A stretch of 64,000 nt of DNA, from NCBI GenBank assembly GCA_046349935.1, contig JAXMBK010000015.1, positions 62,001 through 126,000 on the forward strand. Reading direction: 5' to 3'. The notes beneath the pieces were generated by a model. That model ran no database searches. It had not been told where the DNA came from and saw only the letters and a program-made list of their open reading frames with translations. Position 1 is the first letter of the stretch. The number at the start of each line of letters is the position of its first letter. Below, piece by piece: positions 8,880-17,140 of the stretch. The position numbers were made by a program, and so were the translations under genes. The DNA is from CAIXSC01 sp046349935. Lineage in GTDB: Bacteria > Planctomycetota > Planctomycetia > Pirellulales > Pirellulaceae.

Positions 8880-11800
8880 CGCCGCACCACCGTTTCATCC
8901 AAGTTCAACAGCGTATGAGCCAATATCGTCCAGCAAGCCGTGTCGATCATCTCGTCGTCGATCGGCGTCGACTCCGGCAGATCTAAAACTCGTCGCGTGC
9001 GATCAGGGGCGGTCGCCAGGCTTTCACGTACGCGCCGCCAGTGGCCGCGCAAGACTTCGCGTTCCTGCTCGTTCGGCCGTCGCACCAGGATCGACTCGAA
9101 CAACCCTTCGATCCGTCGTTCGAACTCGCCGGACTTCGTCGGGACTGCCGATTGCGTCGCCTCGTGCGTCTGACGTGCCAGCTCGCGAGCCGCCTCCCAG
9201 AAGACAGGGTCGTTCAACAGCGCCAGCGATTGCAAGGGCGTGTTTGTCCGCGGCCGTTTCAGCGTGCACTTCTCGCGAGTCGGCCCGTCGAACAGTAGCA
9301 GCATCGGCGGCGGCGCTTGTCGCTTGAGGTACGTATACAAGCTGCGTCGATATCGGCCCTCACCGTCGTCGACTTCGTACGACTCATCGCCGTTGTACGA
9401 CACTTCCTCCCAAAGTCCGGGCGGCTGATACGGCTTGACGCTCGGCCCGCCGATGCGCCGAACCAACAACCCCGACGCCGCCAACGCCTGATCGCGAATC
9501 ATCTCGTAGCTGAGGCGGAACCCCGGTCCACGCGTGAACCATCGATTTTCGGGATCAAGCTTCCCGACTCGTTCGTTGATCGGTTGCGACTGCTGGCGAT
9601 AGGTCCGCGACGTGACGATCAGTCGGAGCAGCGCCTTCCAATCCCAGCCGGAGTCTCGCAGACGCAGCGCCAGGTAGTCGAGCAGCTCAGGATGATCGGG
9701 AGGCGTCCCTTGAAGGCCGAAGTCATTCGGCGTTCGCACCAATCCTTCGCCGAAGCAGACGGCCCATAATCGGTTGGCCGCCACTCGCGCCGCAAGCGAG
9801 CTTTCGGGACCGACGAGCCACTGCGCGAACCCCAGTCGATTTCGGGGCGCGGTAGACGGCCAGTCGCCGAGTGCAGCCGGAATTCCTGGTTCGACCCGTT
9901 CTTGCGGTTTGTCGTACCGACCACGCTGCAACACGTGCGTCGCACGCGGCGTCTGCAGTTCCTCCATCACCAGCGCCCAAGGCGCCGCATCTCGCGCGGC
10001 CGCGCTGGCCGCGGACGCTTCGCGGAACGCTCGCCGAGCGGCCCGAGTCGCGTCGTCGGCAAGACGGTCGATGTAGGCGTCGAGCAGCCGGTCGGCGTCG
10101 GCTGCCGTTCGTTTCTCCGGCGCCGTTTCGGCAATCGGGCGCAGCCGTTCGTCGGCCGACCAACGCGCAATTTGCTCAGGCTTCAGTCGGGTCCCCAGAA
10201 CGCGTACTTCATCCAGCAGACCGTAAAACCCAAGCCCCTCGTCGCGCCGTCCGATTCTCAGCGGCTCGTTGTTTTCTAAACTCCCTTGCAATCCGTCTCG
10301 ACGAACCTCCAGGGTCGCGGCGACGCCGTCGACGAACACGGCGAGCCCCTTCGCTTGTCGCGAACCGTCGTACGTCACGACGACGTGATGCCAGGAGTTC
10401 AGCGCGTAGCGCTCGCGCGTCGTCGTCTCGATCGCCGATGCTCCCCACTGATGCACGAGGTTGACGGCGAGTCGACCTTTCTGCCACAGCACCTCCACGC
10501 CGCGACGATTCCCCGCGGGCTCGATGCGTGATAGAGGACAGCCCAGCGACGTCTCCGAAGCAAACCAGACTCCCATCGTCCATGGGCCGTCGAGAGTCCA
10601 GGCCGGCGCGGCGCATTCGACATGCTGCGTCGCGTCCAGACGCACTGCCCCGTGGCGAATTCCGGCCGAGGGTTGCAACGACGTTCCGATCGCTTGCACG
10701 CCCCCCTTCCCGCCGAGCGACTTCACATCGTCCAGCGAAACGTACGCGAGAACTTCGTCTTCAGGCGGCGGCGTCAGCTCGTTCAGCCAGGCAGACATCG
10801 ACTCGTTCAACGCTCGGCGAGCTGCATCTCGTAGCGGCGCGAAGCGTCGTTCGGCCTCGGCCAATTGCGTCTCGCATCGTTCACGTTCAGTTTGTTGAGC
10901 TGGCGAGAAGACGGCGATTCGCGGCGGTGCGTTGTGGCCCGAAAGCAAACCCTTCTCAGGTACGTTGTTGAACAGAGCGAACAGCTGGTAGTACTCTCGC
11001 TGCGTGATCGGGTCGTACTTGTGATCGTGACACTGGGCGCAGCCGGCCGTCAGCCCCAACCATGTCGACATCGTCGCGTCGACGCGATCAAACACATACT
11101 CCACGCGATATTCTTCGTCGATCAATCCCGTTTCGTCGTTCGACATGTGATTGCGATTGAAGCCGGTCGCAATCTTCTGCCAAATGGTCGCTTCTGGCAG
11201 GAGGTCGCCCGCGAGCTGCTCGATGGTGAAGCGATCAAAGGAGGTACCATCATTCAACGACTTCACCACCCATTCCCGCCACAACCACATGTGGCGCGGT
11301 TTGTCGCCGAAGTAGCCGTCGGTATCGGCATAACGCGCCGCATCCAGCCACTCGGACGCGATGCGTTCTCCCAGCGCAGGGGATTGCAGCAAGCGATCGA
11401 TCGTCTGCTCGTACGACTGGTCGAACCAACTCTGCCGCTCGTCGCGGGTCGGCGGCAGTCCGGTGAGATCGAGCGACGCACGACGCAACAGCGTCGCGGC
11501 CTCCGCTTCCGGCGCGAACGACAATCCATTTCGGCGCTGCGCCGCGGCGACGAACGCATCGATCGGATTCGCACCGCCCCGTTCATCCGGCGGACTTGCC
11601 GTACGCAATGGCTCAAACGCCCAGTGCCGCCGATACTCGGCGCCGCCGGCAATCCAGCGTTTCAGGACGTCGACTTCAGCCTGATTGAGCGGACGCCCAG
11701 ATTCGGCGGGCGGCATACGTTCGGCCGCATCGAGCGCCGTAAGGCGTCGAATCAGCTCCGACTCCTCCGGTTTGAACGGAGTAATCGCCGCCCGCCCCGA

Positions 11801-12022
11801 CTCGGCCGGTTTCCGTGCGGCCGCCTCCTCATCCAACCGCAAATCGGCTTGACGAGCGGCGGCGTCGAAACCATGACATCTCCAACAATGCTCCGCCAGG
11901 ATCGGCCGGACCTCGCGACCGAAATCGGGCGTCTGGGCGACGACCGCCAGGCCGCTCCAGCAACACCATCCATACGCCGCGGCGAAGACGACTCTCGACG
12001 CACACGGACTTCGAATCATCAT
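8876..12022 (-). CDS. DUF1549/DUF1553 cytochrome-like protein with inserted LamG-like domain
   Basis: This 1048-residue Sec-exported protein starts at ATG 12022 behind AGGAAC. Order of parts: signal peptide; PSCyt1-type heme domain with CWRCHG (residues 46-51); DUF1549 with LDLTGLPPTRDERQ and the second heme motif GCAQCHDHKYDP (near 326); an inserted concanavalin-like LamG domain at about 450-610 (GPWTMGVWFASE, NSWHHVVVTYDGS, LLDEVRVLGTRL); then DUF1553 (NRLWAVCFGEGLVRTPNDFG, HPELLDYLALRL, TPLQSLALLND). LamG folds often bind glycans, which suggests carbohydrate targeting, although this is inference. It is coupled to the DUF1501 gene downstream and lies 7 bp after a lipoprotein gene. Confidence 0.92.
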   Translation of the reverse strand: MMIRSPCASRVVFAAAYGWCCWSGLAVVAQTPDFGREVRPILAEHCWRCHGFDAAARQADLRLDEEAAARKPAESGRAAITPFKPEESELIRRLTALDAAERMPPAESGRPLNQAEVDVLKRWIAGGAEYRRHWAFEPLRTASPPDERGGANPIDAFVAAAQRRNGLSFAPEAEAATLLRRASLDLTGLPPTRDERQSWFDQSYEQTIDRLLQSPALGERIASEWLDAARYADTDGYFGDKPRHMWLWREWVVKSLNDGTSFDRFTIEQLAGDLLPEATIWQKIATGFNRNHMSNDETGLIDEEYRVEYVFDRVDATMSTWLGLTAGCAQCHDHKYDPITQREYYQLFALFNNVPEKGLLSGHNAPPRIAVFSPAQQTERERCETQLAEAERRFAPLRDAARRALNESMSAWLNELTPPPEDEVLAYVSLDDVKSLGGKGGVQAIGTSLQPSAGIRHGAVRLDATQHVECAAPAWTLDGPWTMGVWFASETSLGCPLSRIEPAGNRRGVEVLWQKGRLAVNLVHQWGASAIETTTRERYALNSWHHVVVTYDGSRQAKGLAVFVDGVAATLEVRRDGLQGSLENNEPLRIGRRDEGLGFYGLLDEVRVLGTRLKPEQIARWSADERLRPIAETAPEKRTAADADRLLDAYIDRLADDATRAARRAFREASAASAAARDAAPWALVMEELQTPRATHVLQRGRYDKPQERVEPGIPAALGDWPSTAPRNRLGFAQWLVGPESSLAARVAANRLWAVCFGEGLVRTPNDFGLQGTPPDHPELLDYLALRLRDSGWDWKALLRLIVTSRTYRQQSQPINERVGKLDPENRWFTRGPGFRLSYEMIRDQALAASGLLVRRIGGPSVKPYQPPGLWEEVSYNGDESYEVDDGEGRYRRSLYTYLKRQAPPPMLLLFDGPTREKCTLKRPRTNTPLQSLALLNDPVFWEAARELARQTHEATQSAVPTKSGEFERRIEGLFESILVRRPNEQEREVLRGHWRRVRESLATAPDRTRRVLDLPESTPIDDEMIDTACWTILAHTLLNLDETVVRR

Positions 12023-12029
12023 CGCGTTC

Positions 12030-12407
12030 CTATTTCAAGAATCTGGCGGCGCGTTCCGTTTCACCAGGTCCTAGCCTCCACTTTGGCGGATTCGTCGAAG
12101 TCTCCACCAACCGCAGCTCGCTCAAGTCGGCGGTTGCGATCGTCCGCGAAACGTGCAGCACGACGACTCGCACTTTCCCTTGCAAGATGACGCCATCCGT
12201 CGTCGGCGTCGACTCGCCCCAAGAATCGACGGCCTCAAAATCCACCGTGGCCGCTCGCATCCAGATCCGGTCGATCTTCCAGTCGTCAGGCGTACCGTAC
12301 ATCGTTTCCAGCACGGTTCTGCCATCTTGCTGAATCTGAACCTTGACCAGCTTTTGACCCGGCGTGCATCCAGCGAGAAGACTCAAGCTGAGAAGCAAGA
12401 TCCCCAT
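12030..12407 (-). CDS. Small lipoprotein of unknown function
   Basis: A lipobox (LSLLAGC) follows the hydrophobic stretch MGILLLSLSLLAGCTPG, so the mature protein should be acylated on the cysteine. The start at 12407 is chosen because it puts the signal right at the N-terminus. A longer frame reaches 12473. The mature domain is about 110 residues, beta-rich, with no recognised family. It sits between two cytochrome/DUF1501 modules, 7 bp before the downstream cytochrome and about 77 bp after the upstream DUF1501 gene, so a role as an anchoring or assembly component of those modules is plausible. Confidence 0.7.
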   Translation of the reverse strand: MGILLLSLSLLAGCTPGQKLVKVQIQQDGRTVLETMYGTPDDWKIDRIWMRAATVDFEAVDSWGESTPTTDGVILQGKVRVVVLHVSRTIATADLSELRLVETSTNPPKWRLGPGETERAARFLK

Positions 12408-12484
12408 CGCATGGCTGCGGCGCGTGACGCGGCGCGCAACGGGACGCGCGTGCGTCGAAGCCAGGCACTGCATGACTCGGTCTC

Positions 12485-13996
12485 CTAGGTCTTTAGGACT
12501 TCGTTCACGACGCGGCCTTCCACATCGGTCAGTCGTCGCTCGAGCCCGTTGTAGTAGAACGTGAGTCGCTCGTGATCAAGCCCGAGCAGATGCAAGATCG
12601 TGGCGTGAAAATCATGCACGTTGACCACGTTCTCGACCGCCTTGTACCCAAACTCATCGGTCTGCCCGTAGCTGAACGGCGCCTTAACGCCCGCTCCCGC
12701 CAACCAGCACGTAAAGCCTTCCGGATTGTGATCGCGGCCGCTCGCCCCTTTCTGGAACGTCGGCATCCGACCGAACTCCGTGCACCACACCACGAGCGTG
12801 TCCTTGAGCAGTCCGCGCTGCTTGAGATCTTTGAGCAGGGCGGCCGTAGGCTGGTCGAGCACCGGTCCGTGAACGTTGTACTGCTGTTCGATCGCCTTGT
12901 GGCCGTCCCAGTTGCTCACCCCTTCGCCGCCGGTCTGATACGCCCCATTGAACAACTGCACGAACCGCACGCCTTGTTCCAACAGGCGGCGTGCGAGGAT
13001 GCAGTTGCGGGCGTAAGCAGCCTTAAGTTTGTTCTGCGCGTCGTCCGCGCCGTACAGGGCAAGCATCGTCGCCGACTCGGTCGACAGATCGCGCACTTCG
13101 GGAATGCTCAGCTGCATGCGGGCCGCGAGTTCGTAGCTGGAGATGCGGGCCGCCAGTTCGCTGTCGCCGGGAAAGCGCGCGAGGTGTCGATCGTTGAGCC
13201 GCTTGAGGAAGTCTTGCGTCCGACGATCAGAAGCTTCGCCGATCGAATCGGGGCGCGCCAAATTGCGGATCGGCAGCGACGTGTTGAAATCGGTCCCCTG
13301 GAATGCGGCCGGCAAGAAACCGGGGCCCCAATTGTTGACGGAGTTTTGCGGCGTTCCGCGCGGGTCGGGAATCGCCACATACGCCGGCAGATTCTCGTTC
13401 TCGGTCCCCAAAGCGTACGACGCCCATGCGCCGATGCTCGGATAGCCGTCGAGCGTGAATCCGGTCGACATGTAGTTTTCGCCGGGGCCGTGCGTGTTGG
13501 TCTTGCCTTTCAACGAATGTAAGAAACAAATGTCATCGGCCATGTCGCCTAACTGCGGGACCAATTCGGAGATCATCTTGCCGCACTCGCCGCGCGGTCG
13601 AAACTTCCAAGGACTGCGCGTCACGCTCCCCTGCTCTCCCTGGAACGTGATCAGCTTTTCGGCCCCCGGCAAGGGCTGCCCATGCCGCTCGATCAGCTGC
13701 GGCTTGTAGTCGAACGTGTCGACATGGCTCACAGCGCCCGAACAAAAAACCACGATGACGCGTTTCGCCGCCGCGGGAAAATGAGACGCTCGAGCAGCGA
13801 AGGGGCGAGCCGGTTCGATCGCGGGCCGAATGGGCGACTTGCCGCTGACCGTCGGACGCGCCGTCTCCTGAGCCTTAAGCAAACCGTCTTGCGCGAGCAA
13901 CGCGGCCAGGGCGATGCCGCTGAGCGCCGTCGCCGACTGGTCTAAGAAACCGCGTCGATTCAGCAAATGTCGTCCTGCGAGCGGCGGCGGCGTCAT
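12485..13996 (-). CDS. DUF1501 protein, Tat-exported
   Basis: ATG 13996 has a strong ribosome binding site (GCAGGAG) and gives a twin-arginine signal (NRRGFLDQSATALSG). Extending upstream adds only low-complexity Arg-rich sequence. Family motifs are CSGAVSHVDTFDYKPQL, PSIGAWASYALGTENENLP, TEFGRMPTFQKG, then DHNPEGFTCWLAGAGVK. The end reads VHDFHATILHLLGLDHERL, then LERRLTDVEGRVV. It lies 34 bp downstream of the discoidin-containing cytochrome and is its presumed partner. The usual GEFGRTP box is changed to TEFGRMP, a modest deviation. Confidence 0.92.
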   Translation of the reverse strand: MTPPPLAGRHLLNRRGFLDQSATALSGIALAALLAQDGLLKAQETARPTVSGKSPIRPAIEPARPFAARASHFPAAAKRVIVVFCSGAVSHVDTFDYKPQLIERHGQPLPGAEKLITFQGEQGSVTRSPWKFRPRGECGKMISELVPQLGDMADDICFLHSLKGKTNTHGPGENYMSTGFTLDGYPSIGAWASYALGTENENLPAYVAIPDPRGTPQNSVNNWGPGFLPAAFQGTDFNTSLPIRNLARPDSIGEASDRRTQDFLKRLNDRHLARFPGDSELAARISSYELAARMQLSIPEVRDLSTESATMLALYGADDAQNKLKAAYARNCILARRLLEQGVRFVQLFNGAYQTGGEGVSNWDGHKAIEQQYNVHGPVLDQPTAALLKDLKQRGLLKDTLVVWCTEFGRMPTFQKGASGRDHNPEGFTCWLAGAGVKAPFSYGQTDEFGYKAVENVVNVHDFHATILHLLGLDHERLTFYYNGLERRLTDVEGRVVNEVLKT

Positions 13997-14030
13997 GTTG
14001 AAACTCCTGCGAAATTCAAACTGCGGCAGA

Positions 14031-16817
14031 CTACTGCAAGAACACGAACTCGTTGCTGTTGAGTAGCGCCCGGCAAAACGCCGCCAGCGACTCGGCCGCC
14101 ATAAACGCCCGCGATTCCGCAAGCTCCTCAGCCGTCGGTTCTCGACCAAAGCACAATTCGAACGCCCGCGTCGCTTGCGCCGCCGCATCGTCGCCGCACT
14201 CGCGTTTCAGACGGTCGGCGAACAAGTTCGCCTGCTGCAGGACGAATTGGCTATTGAACAAATTGAGCGCCTGCAAGGGCGTCGTCGATCGGCTGCGTCG
14301 CGGCACCGACGTCGCCGCATCGGGACAATCAAAGACGCCGAACACCGACTCCTGTTCGAGTCGCACTTTCGTCATATAGATCATTCGCCGCCAGTCCTCA
14401 GGACCGTATTTCTTCTTCGGGAAATAGTGTCGCACGTTCTCCAGTTCGACCTCGAATCCGCTGAATCCTGGGCCATACATGCGGCGGTCCAGCACGCCCG
14501 TCACGGCGAGGATGCTGTCCCGGATCGGCTCGGCTTCCAATCTTCGCGGCGGAAAACGCCACCACCATTCGCAACCCGCATCCAGACGCAGCGCGTCGTC
14601 GCGCGGTCGACCGCTTTGTTGATAAGTGGAAGAGTTCAAGATCAGCCGCTGGATGTGCTTGATCGACCAACCATGGTCCATGAACTCGCGTGCAAGCCAG
14701 TCCAGCAACGCGGGATGCGTCGGGCGCACCCCGGCGGCCCCGAAATCGCTGGGGGTCGCCGCCAACCCCTTGCCGAAGTGGAACTGCCACAGGCGATTGA
14801 CCATCACCCGCGCGGTCAGCGGATTCTCCTTGGACGCAATCCAGTCGGCCAGCGCCGCGCGTCGGTGCGATTCGGGCGCGCCCTCGTGGAGGTCGAGTTT
14901 CCCGAGCGACGCGACTGTGTTCGGCGCAACCTGCTCGCGTTTGGCCAGCGGTTCGCCGCGAAACAAGCGGTGCGTCGCGCCCGGCTGTTGGAAGTTGCCG
15001 GCGTAGACGGTGGTCGAAGCCTGCAACAACGACTTGCGTTCTTGCAGCTTGCGAATCTCCTCCAGTCGCGCACGTCCTAGCCGGGCCGCCTCGGGGGAAA
15101 CCTTGGCGAAGTCGTACTCGATCGGCTTCGGCGCCGCCCCGGTGTACGGCTGGCGATCGTCCGACGAGCTGACCTGCGTCCAGACGCCAGGTTCGACGGC
15201 GACCTCGATCCGATATTGAGTCGCCAACCGATCCGCGAACTTTCCCTCGCGATCGCGCGCCCAAACCACGCGATCGACCATCTGCGGCTGCGGCAGTTCC
15301 ACCTGCACCCAGCCGCCGCCCGACTCATTGGAAATCCAGCTATGCGAATTGCCGTACTTGCCGTCGTTGATGTGCTCCAACTTGTGGATCGGATAACCCG
15401 GCAAGGCGCTGGAGCAGGCCGCCTTCGCACCCTGCGAAGCGAGCGCGACGTTCGCAGCGCCGCTGAACACTTCCAATTCGTCAAGGCACGGCTCTGAGGC
15501 GTTCGTCGCCAGCACCAAGAAGCGAATCCACTTGGCTTTCGTCGGCGCAAAGCGGTCCTCGTTGCCCCGCGACTGAACGCTCGGCCGTAACGAGACGTCC
15601 TTTTGGAACGGCCGCAATTGCTCCCGAAGCGTCGCCAGTCGCCGGTCGATTTCGACGACTTCTTCTTGCTTCTTCGAATCAATCGGCAACGCCCGATCGC
15701 CATGTTGCACGCCCGCAAAAATGGCTTGCAGCGCGTAGTAGTCCGTCTGGCGCACAGGATCGAATTTGTGATTGTGGCAGCGGGCGCACCCGAGGGTCAG
15801 CCCCAGAAACGTCGTGCCGGTCGTGGCAATGATGTCGTCAAGTTCGTTTTGACGCTGCATGAGCGTCAGATTGATGTCGGGACTCTTCACCAAGTCGTAC
15901 GGGCCCGCCACCAAATAGGCCGTCGCTTCCGGAGCGCCGCACGTATCGCCCGCGATCTGTTCGCGTATGAACTGGTCGTACGGCTTGTCTTCGTTGAGCG
16001 CGCGAATGACGTAATCACGGTACGGCCAGGCATTTGGTCGCTCGCGATTCGTCTCAAAGCCGTTTGTTTCGGCAAAGCGCACCAGATCCAGCCAATAGCG
16101 CGACCAGCGTTCTCCGTAGTGTGGACTATCCAATACGCGTTCAATTTCCTCGCGGACGGCCTCGGGCGACGCGTCCGCCGCAAACGCGCGCACCGCTTCC
16201 GGGGCGGGCGGCAGGCCGAGCATATCGAGGTGCAAGCGGCGGAGGAGTTCCGCTCGAGTCGCCGGCGGATTCGGCGTCAGCGACTTGGCACGGAGCGCCT
16301 GCAGGATGAAGGCATCGACGCCGTTGCGGACGAACTTTCGAGCGTCCTCGTCGTCGAATTGCGGCACGGGCGGAGCGACGACGGGTTGGAAGGCCCAGTG
16401 GGTTGACTTGGCCGTCGGCGCCTCATCCGGTTGGGCCTCGCTGCCTGGCCACTCCGCTCCCTGGTCAATCCACCGTTTCAGCAGTTCGACTTGCTCCGTC
16501 GACAACCGTTCCGACGCGTCGGGCGGCATGAGTTTGCCCGCCTCTTGCCCGGAGACCAACTGAATCAAATGACTCTCGGCCGCCTTGCCTGGAATGATCG
16601 CCGGCTCGCCCGAATCGCCGCCGCGCAACATCGCCGCGCGACGATCCAGCCGCAGGCGGCTTTCCTGCGTCTCGACGCCATGGCATTCAAAGCACTTCGC
16701 CGCCAGCAGCGGTCGAATCTGCTTTTCAAAGTCGACGCGCGGCGTCGCGGCGTCCTGCGCCGTCGCCGTCGCCGCCCCGGCCAGCACCATCCCGATCGAT
16801 AACAAGATGCGTTTCAT
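14031..16817 (-). CDS. DUF1549/DUF1553 cytochrome-like protein with inserted discoidin-like domain
   Basis: ATG 16817 is chosen because it starts directly at the signal peptide MKRILLSIGMVLAG. A TTG 24 bases upstream is an alternative. Order of parts: PSCyt1 heme domain with CFECHG (near residue 42); DUF1549 with LHLDMLGLPPAPEAV and the second heme motif GCARCHNHKFDP (near 342); an inserted F5/8-type C (galactose-binding-like) domain at about 420-560 (KWIRFLVLATNASEPCLDEL, GGGWVQVELPQPQMVDRVVW); then DUF1553 (VMVNRLWQFHFGKGLAATPS, HPALLDWLARE, TPLQALNLFNS). The insert occupies the same position as the LamG domain in its paralog at 8876. First gene of the six-gene minus-strand run. Confidence 0.92.
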   Translation of the reverse strand: MKRILLSIGMVLAGAATATAQDAATPRVDFEKQIRPLLAAKCFECHGVETQESRLRLDRRAAMLRGGDSGEPAIIPGKAAESHLIQLVSGQEAGKLMPPDASERLSTEQVELLKRWIDQGAEWPGSEAQPDEAPTAKSTHWAFQPVVAPPVPQFDDEDARKFVRNGVDAFILQALRAKSLTPNPPATRAELLRRLHLDMLGLPPAPEAVRAFAADASPEAVREEIERVLDSPHYGERWSRYWLDLVRFAETNGFETNRERPNAWPYRDYVIRALNEDKPYDQFIREQIAGDTCGAPEATAYLVAGPYDLVKSPDINLTLMQRQNELDDIIATTGTTFLGLTLGCARCHNHKFDPVRQTDYYALQAIFAGVQHGDRALPIDSKKQEEVVEIDRRLATLREQLRPFQKDVSLRPSVQSRGNEDRFAPTKAKWIRFLVLATNASEPCLDELEVFSGAANVALASQGAKAACSSALPGYPIHKLEHINDGKYGNSHSWISNESGGGWVQVELPQPQMVDRVVWARDREGKFADRLATQYRIEVAVEPGVWTQVSSSDDRQPYTGAAPKPIEYDFAKVSPEAARLGRARLEEIRKLQERKSLLQASTTVYAGNFQQPGATHRLFRGEPLAKREQVAPNTVASLGKLDLHEGAPESHRRAALADWIASKENPLTARVMVNRLWQFHFGKGLAATPSDFGAAGVRPTHPALLDWLAREFMDHGWSIKHIQRLILNSSTYQQSGRPRDDALRLDAGCEWWWRFPPRRLEAEPIRDSILAVTGVLDRRMYGPGFSGFEVELENVRHYFPKKKYGPEDWRRMIYMTKVRLEQESVFGVFDCPDAATSVPRRSRSTTPLQALNLFNSQFVLQQANLFADRLKRECGDDAAAQATRAFELCFGREPTAEELAESRAFMAAESLAAFCRALLNSNEFVFLQ

Positions 16818-16866
16818 AGAGCCCAAGCTAACGTCGATCAACGCAAAGAAGCAACCGTACGACCCC

Positions 16867-16995
16867 CGTAGGACAGGCTTCCAGCCTGTCTCCTCTACAA
16901 CTTGCGCGCATCGCCAATCGAGACAACGCGGCGCTATCGTCTTGAATGGCTGCGTCTTCCTGCGGTGCTAGACAGGCTGGAAGCCTGTCCTACGG
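16867..16995. repeat. Composite repeat unit 1 (inverted palindromes flanking a 79-bp middle)
   Basis: A 129-bp unit. It begins with a GACAGGCTTCCAGCCTGTC copy in one orientation, continues through a unique middle, and ends with the same palindrome in the opposite orientation followed by CTACGG. Terminal inverted copies around a non-coding core look like a MITE. An almost identical unit lies 16 bp further on. The pair lies between the 3' end of the M81 gene and the start of the cytochrome at 16817. Confidence 0.85.
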
Positions 16996-17011
16996 AGAGG
17001 CCACGCAGCTA

Positions 17012-17140
17012 CGTAGGACAGGCTTCCAGCCTGTCTCCTCTGCAACTTGCGTGCGTCGCCAATCGAGACGACGCGGCGCTATCGTCTCGAATGGCTGCGT
17101 TTTCCTGCGGTGCTAGACAGGCTGGAAGCCTGTCCTACGG
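17012..17140. repeat. Composite repeat unit 2 (tandem copy of unit 1)
   Basis: Same 129-bp length and structure as 16867-16995. The middles differ at six positions by eye, all of them transitions (for example CTACAAC against CTGCAAC, GACAACG against GACGACG). The right end reads into the M81 gene: the reverse complement encodes its last residues (TGFQPV) and supplies its TAG stop. Confidence 0.85.

Noticed and set aside
10865..12190. A 441-codon open frame on the plus strand
   Set aside because: Antisense to the LamG-containing cytochrome, with Arg-rich low-complexity sequence and no ribosome binding site.
16867..17140. CRISPR array
   Set aside because: Only two 129-bp units with near-identical middles. 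CRISPR spacers are unique and repeats are shorter. No cas genes are in the window.
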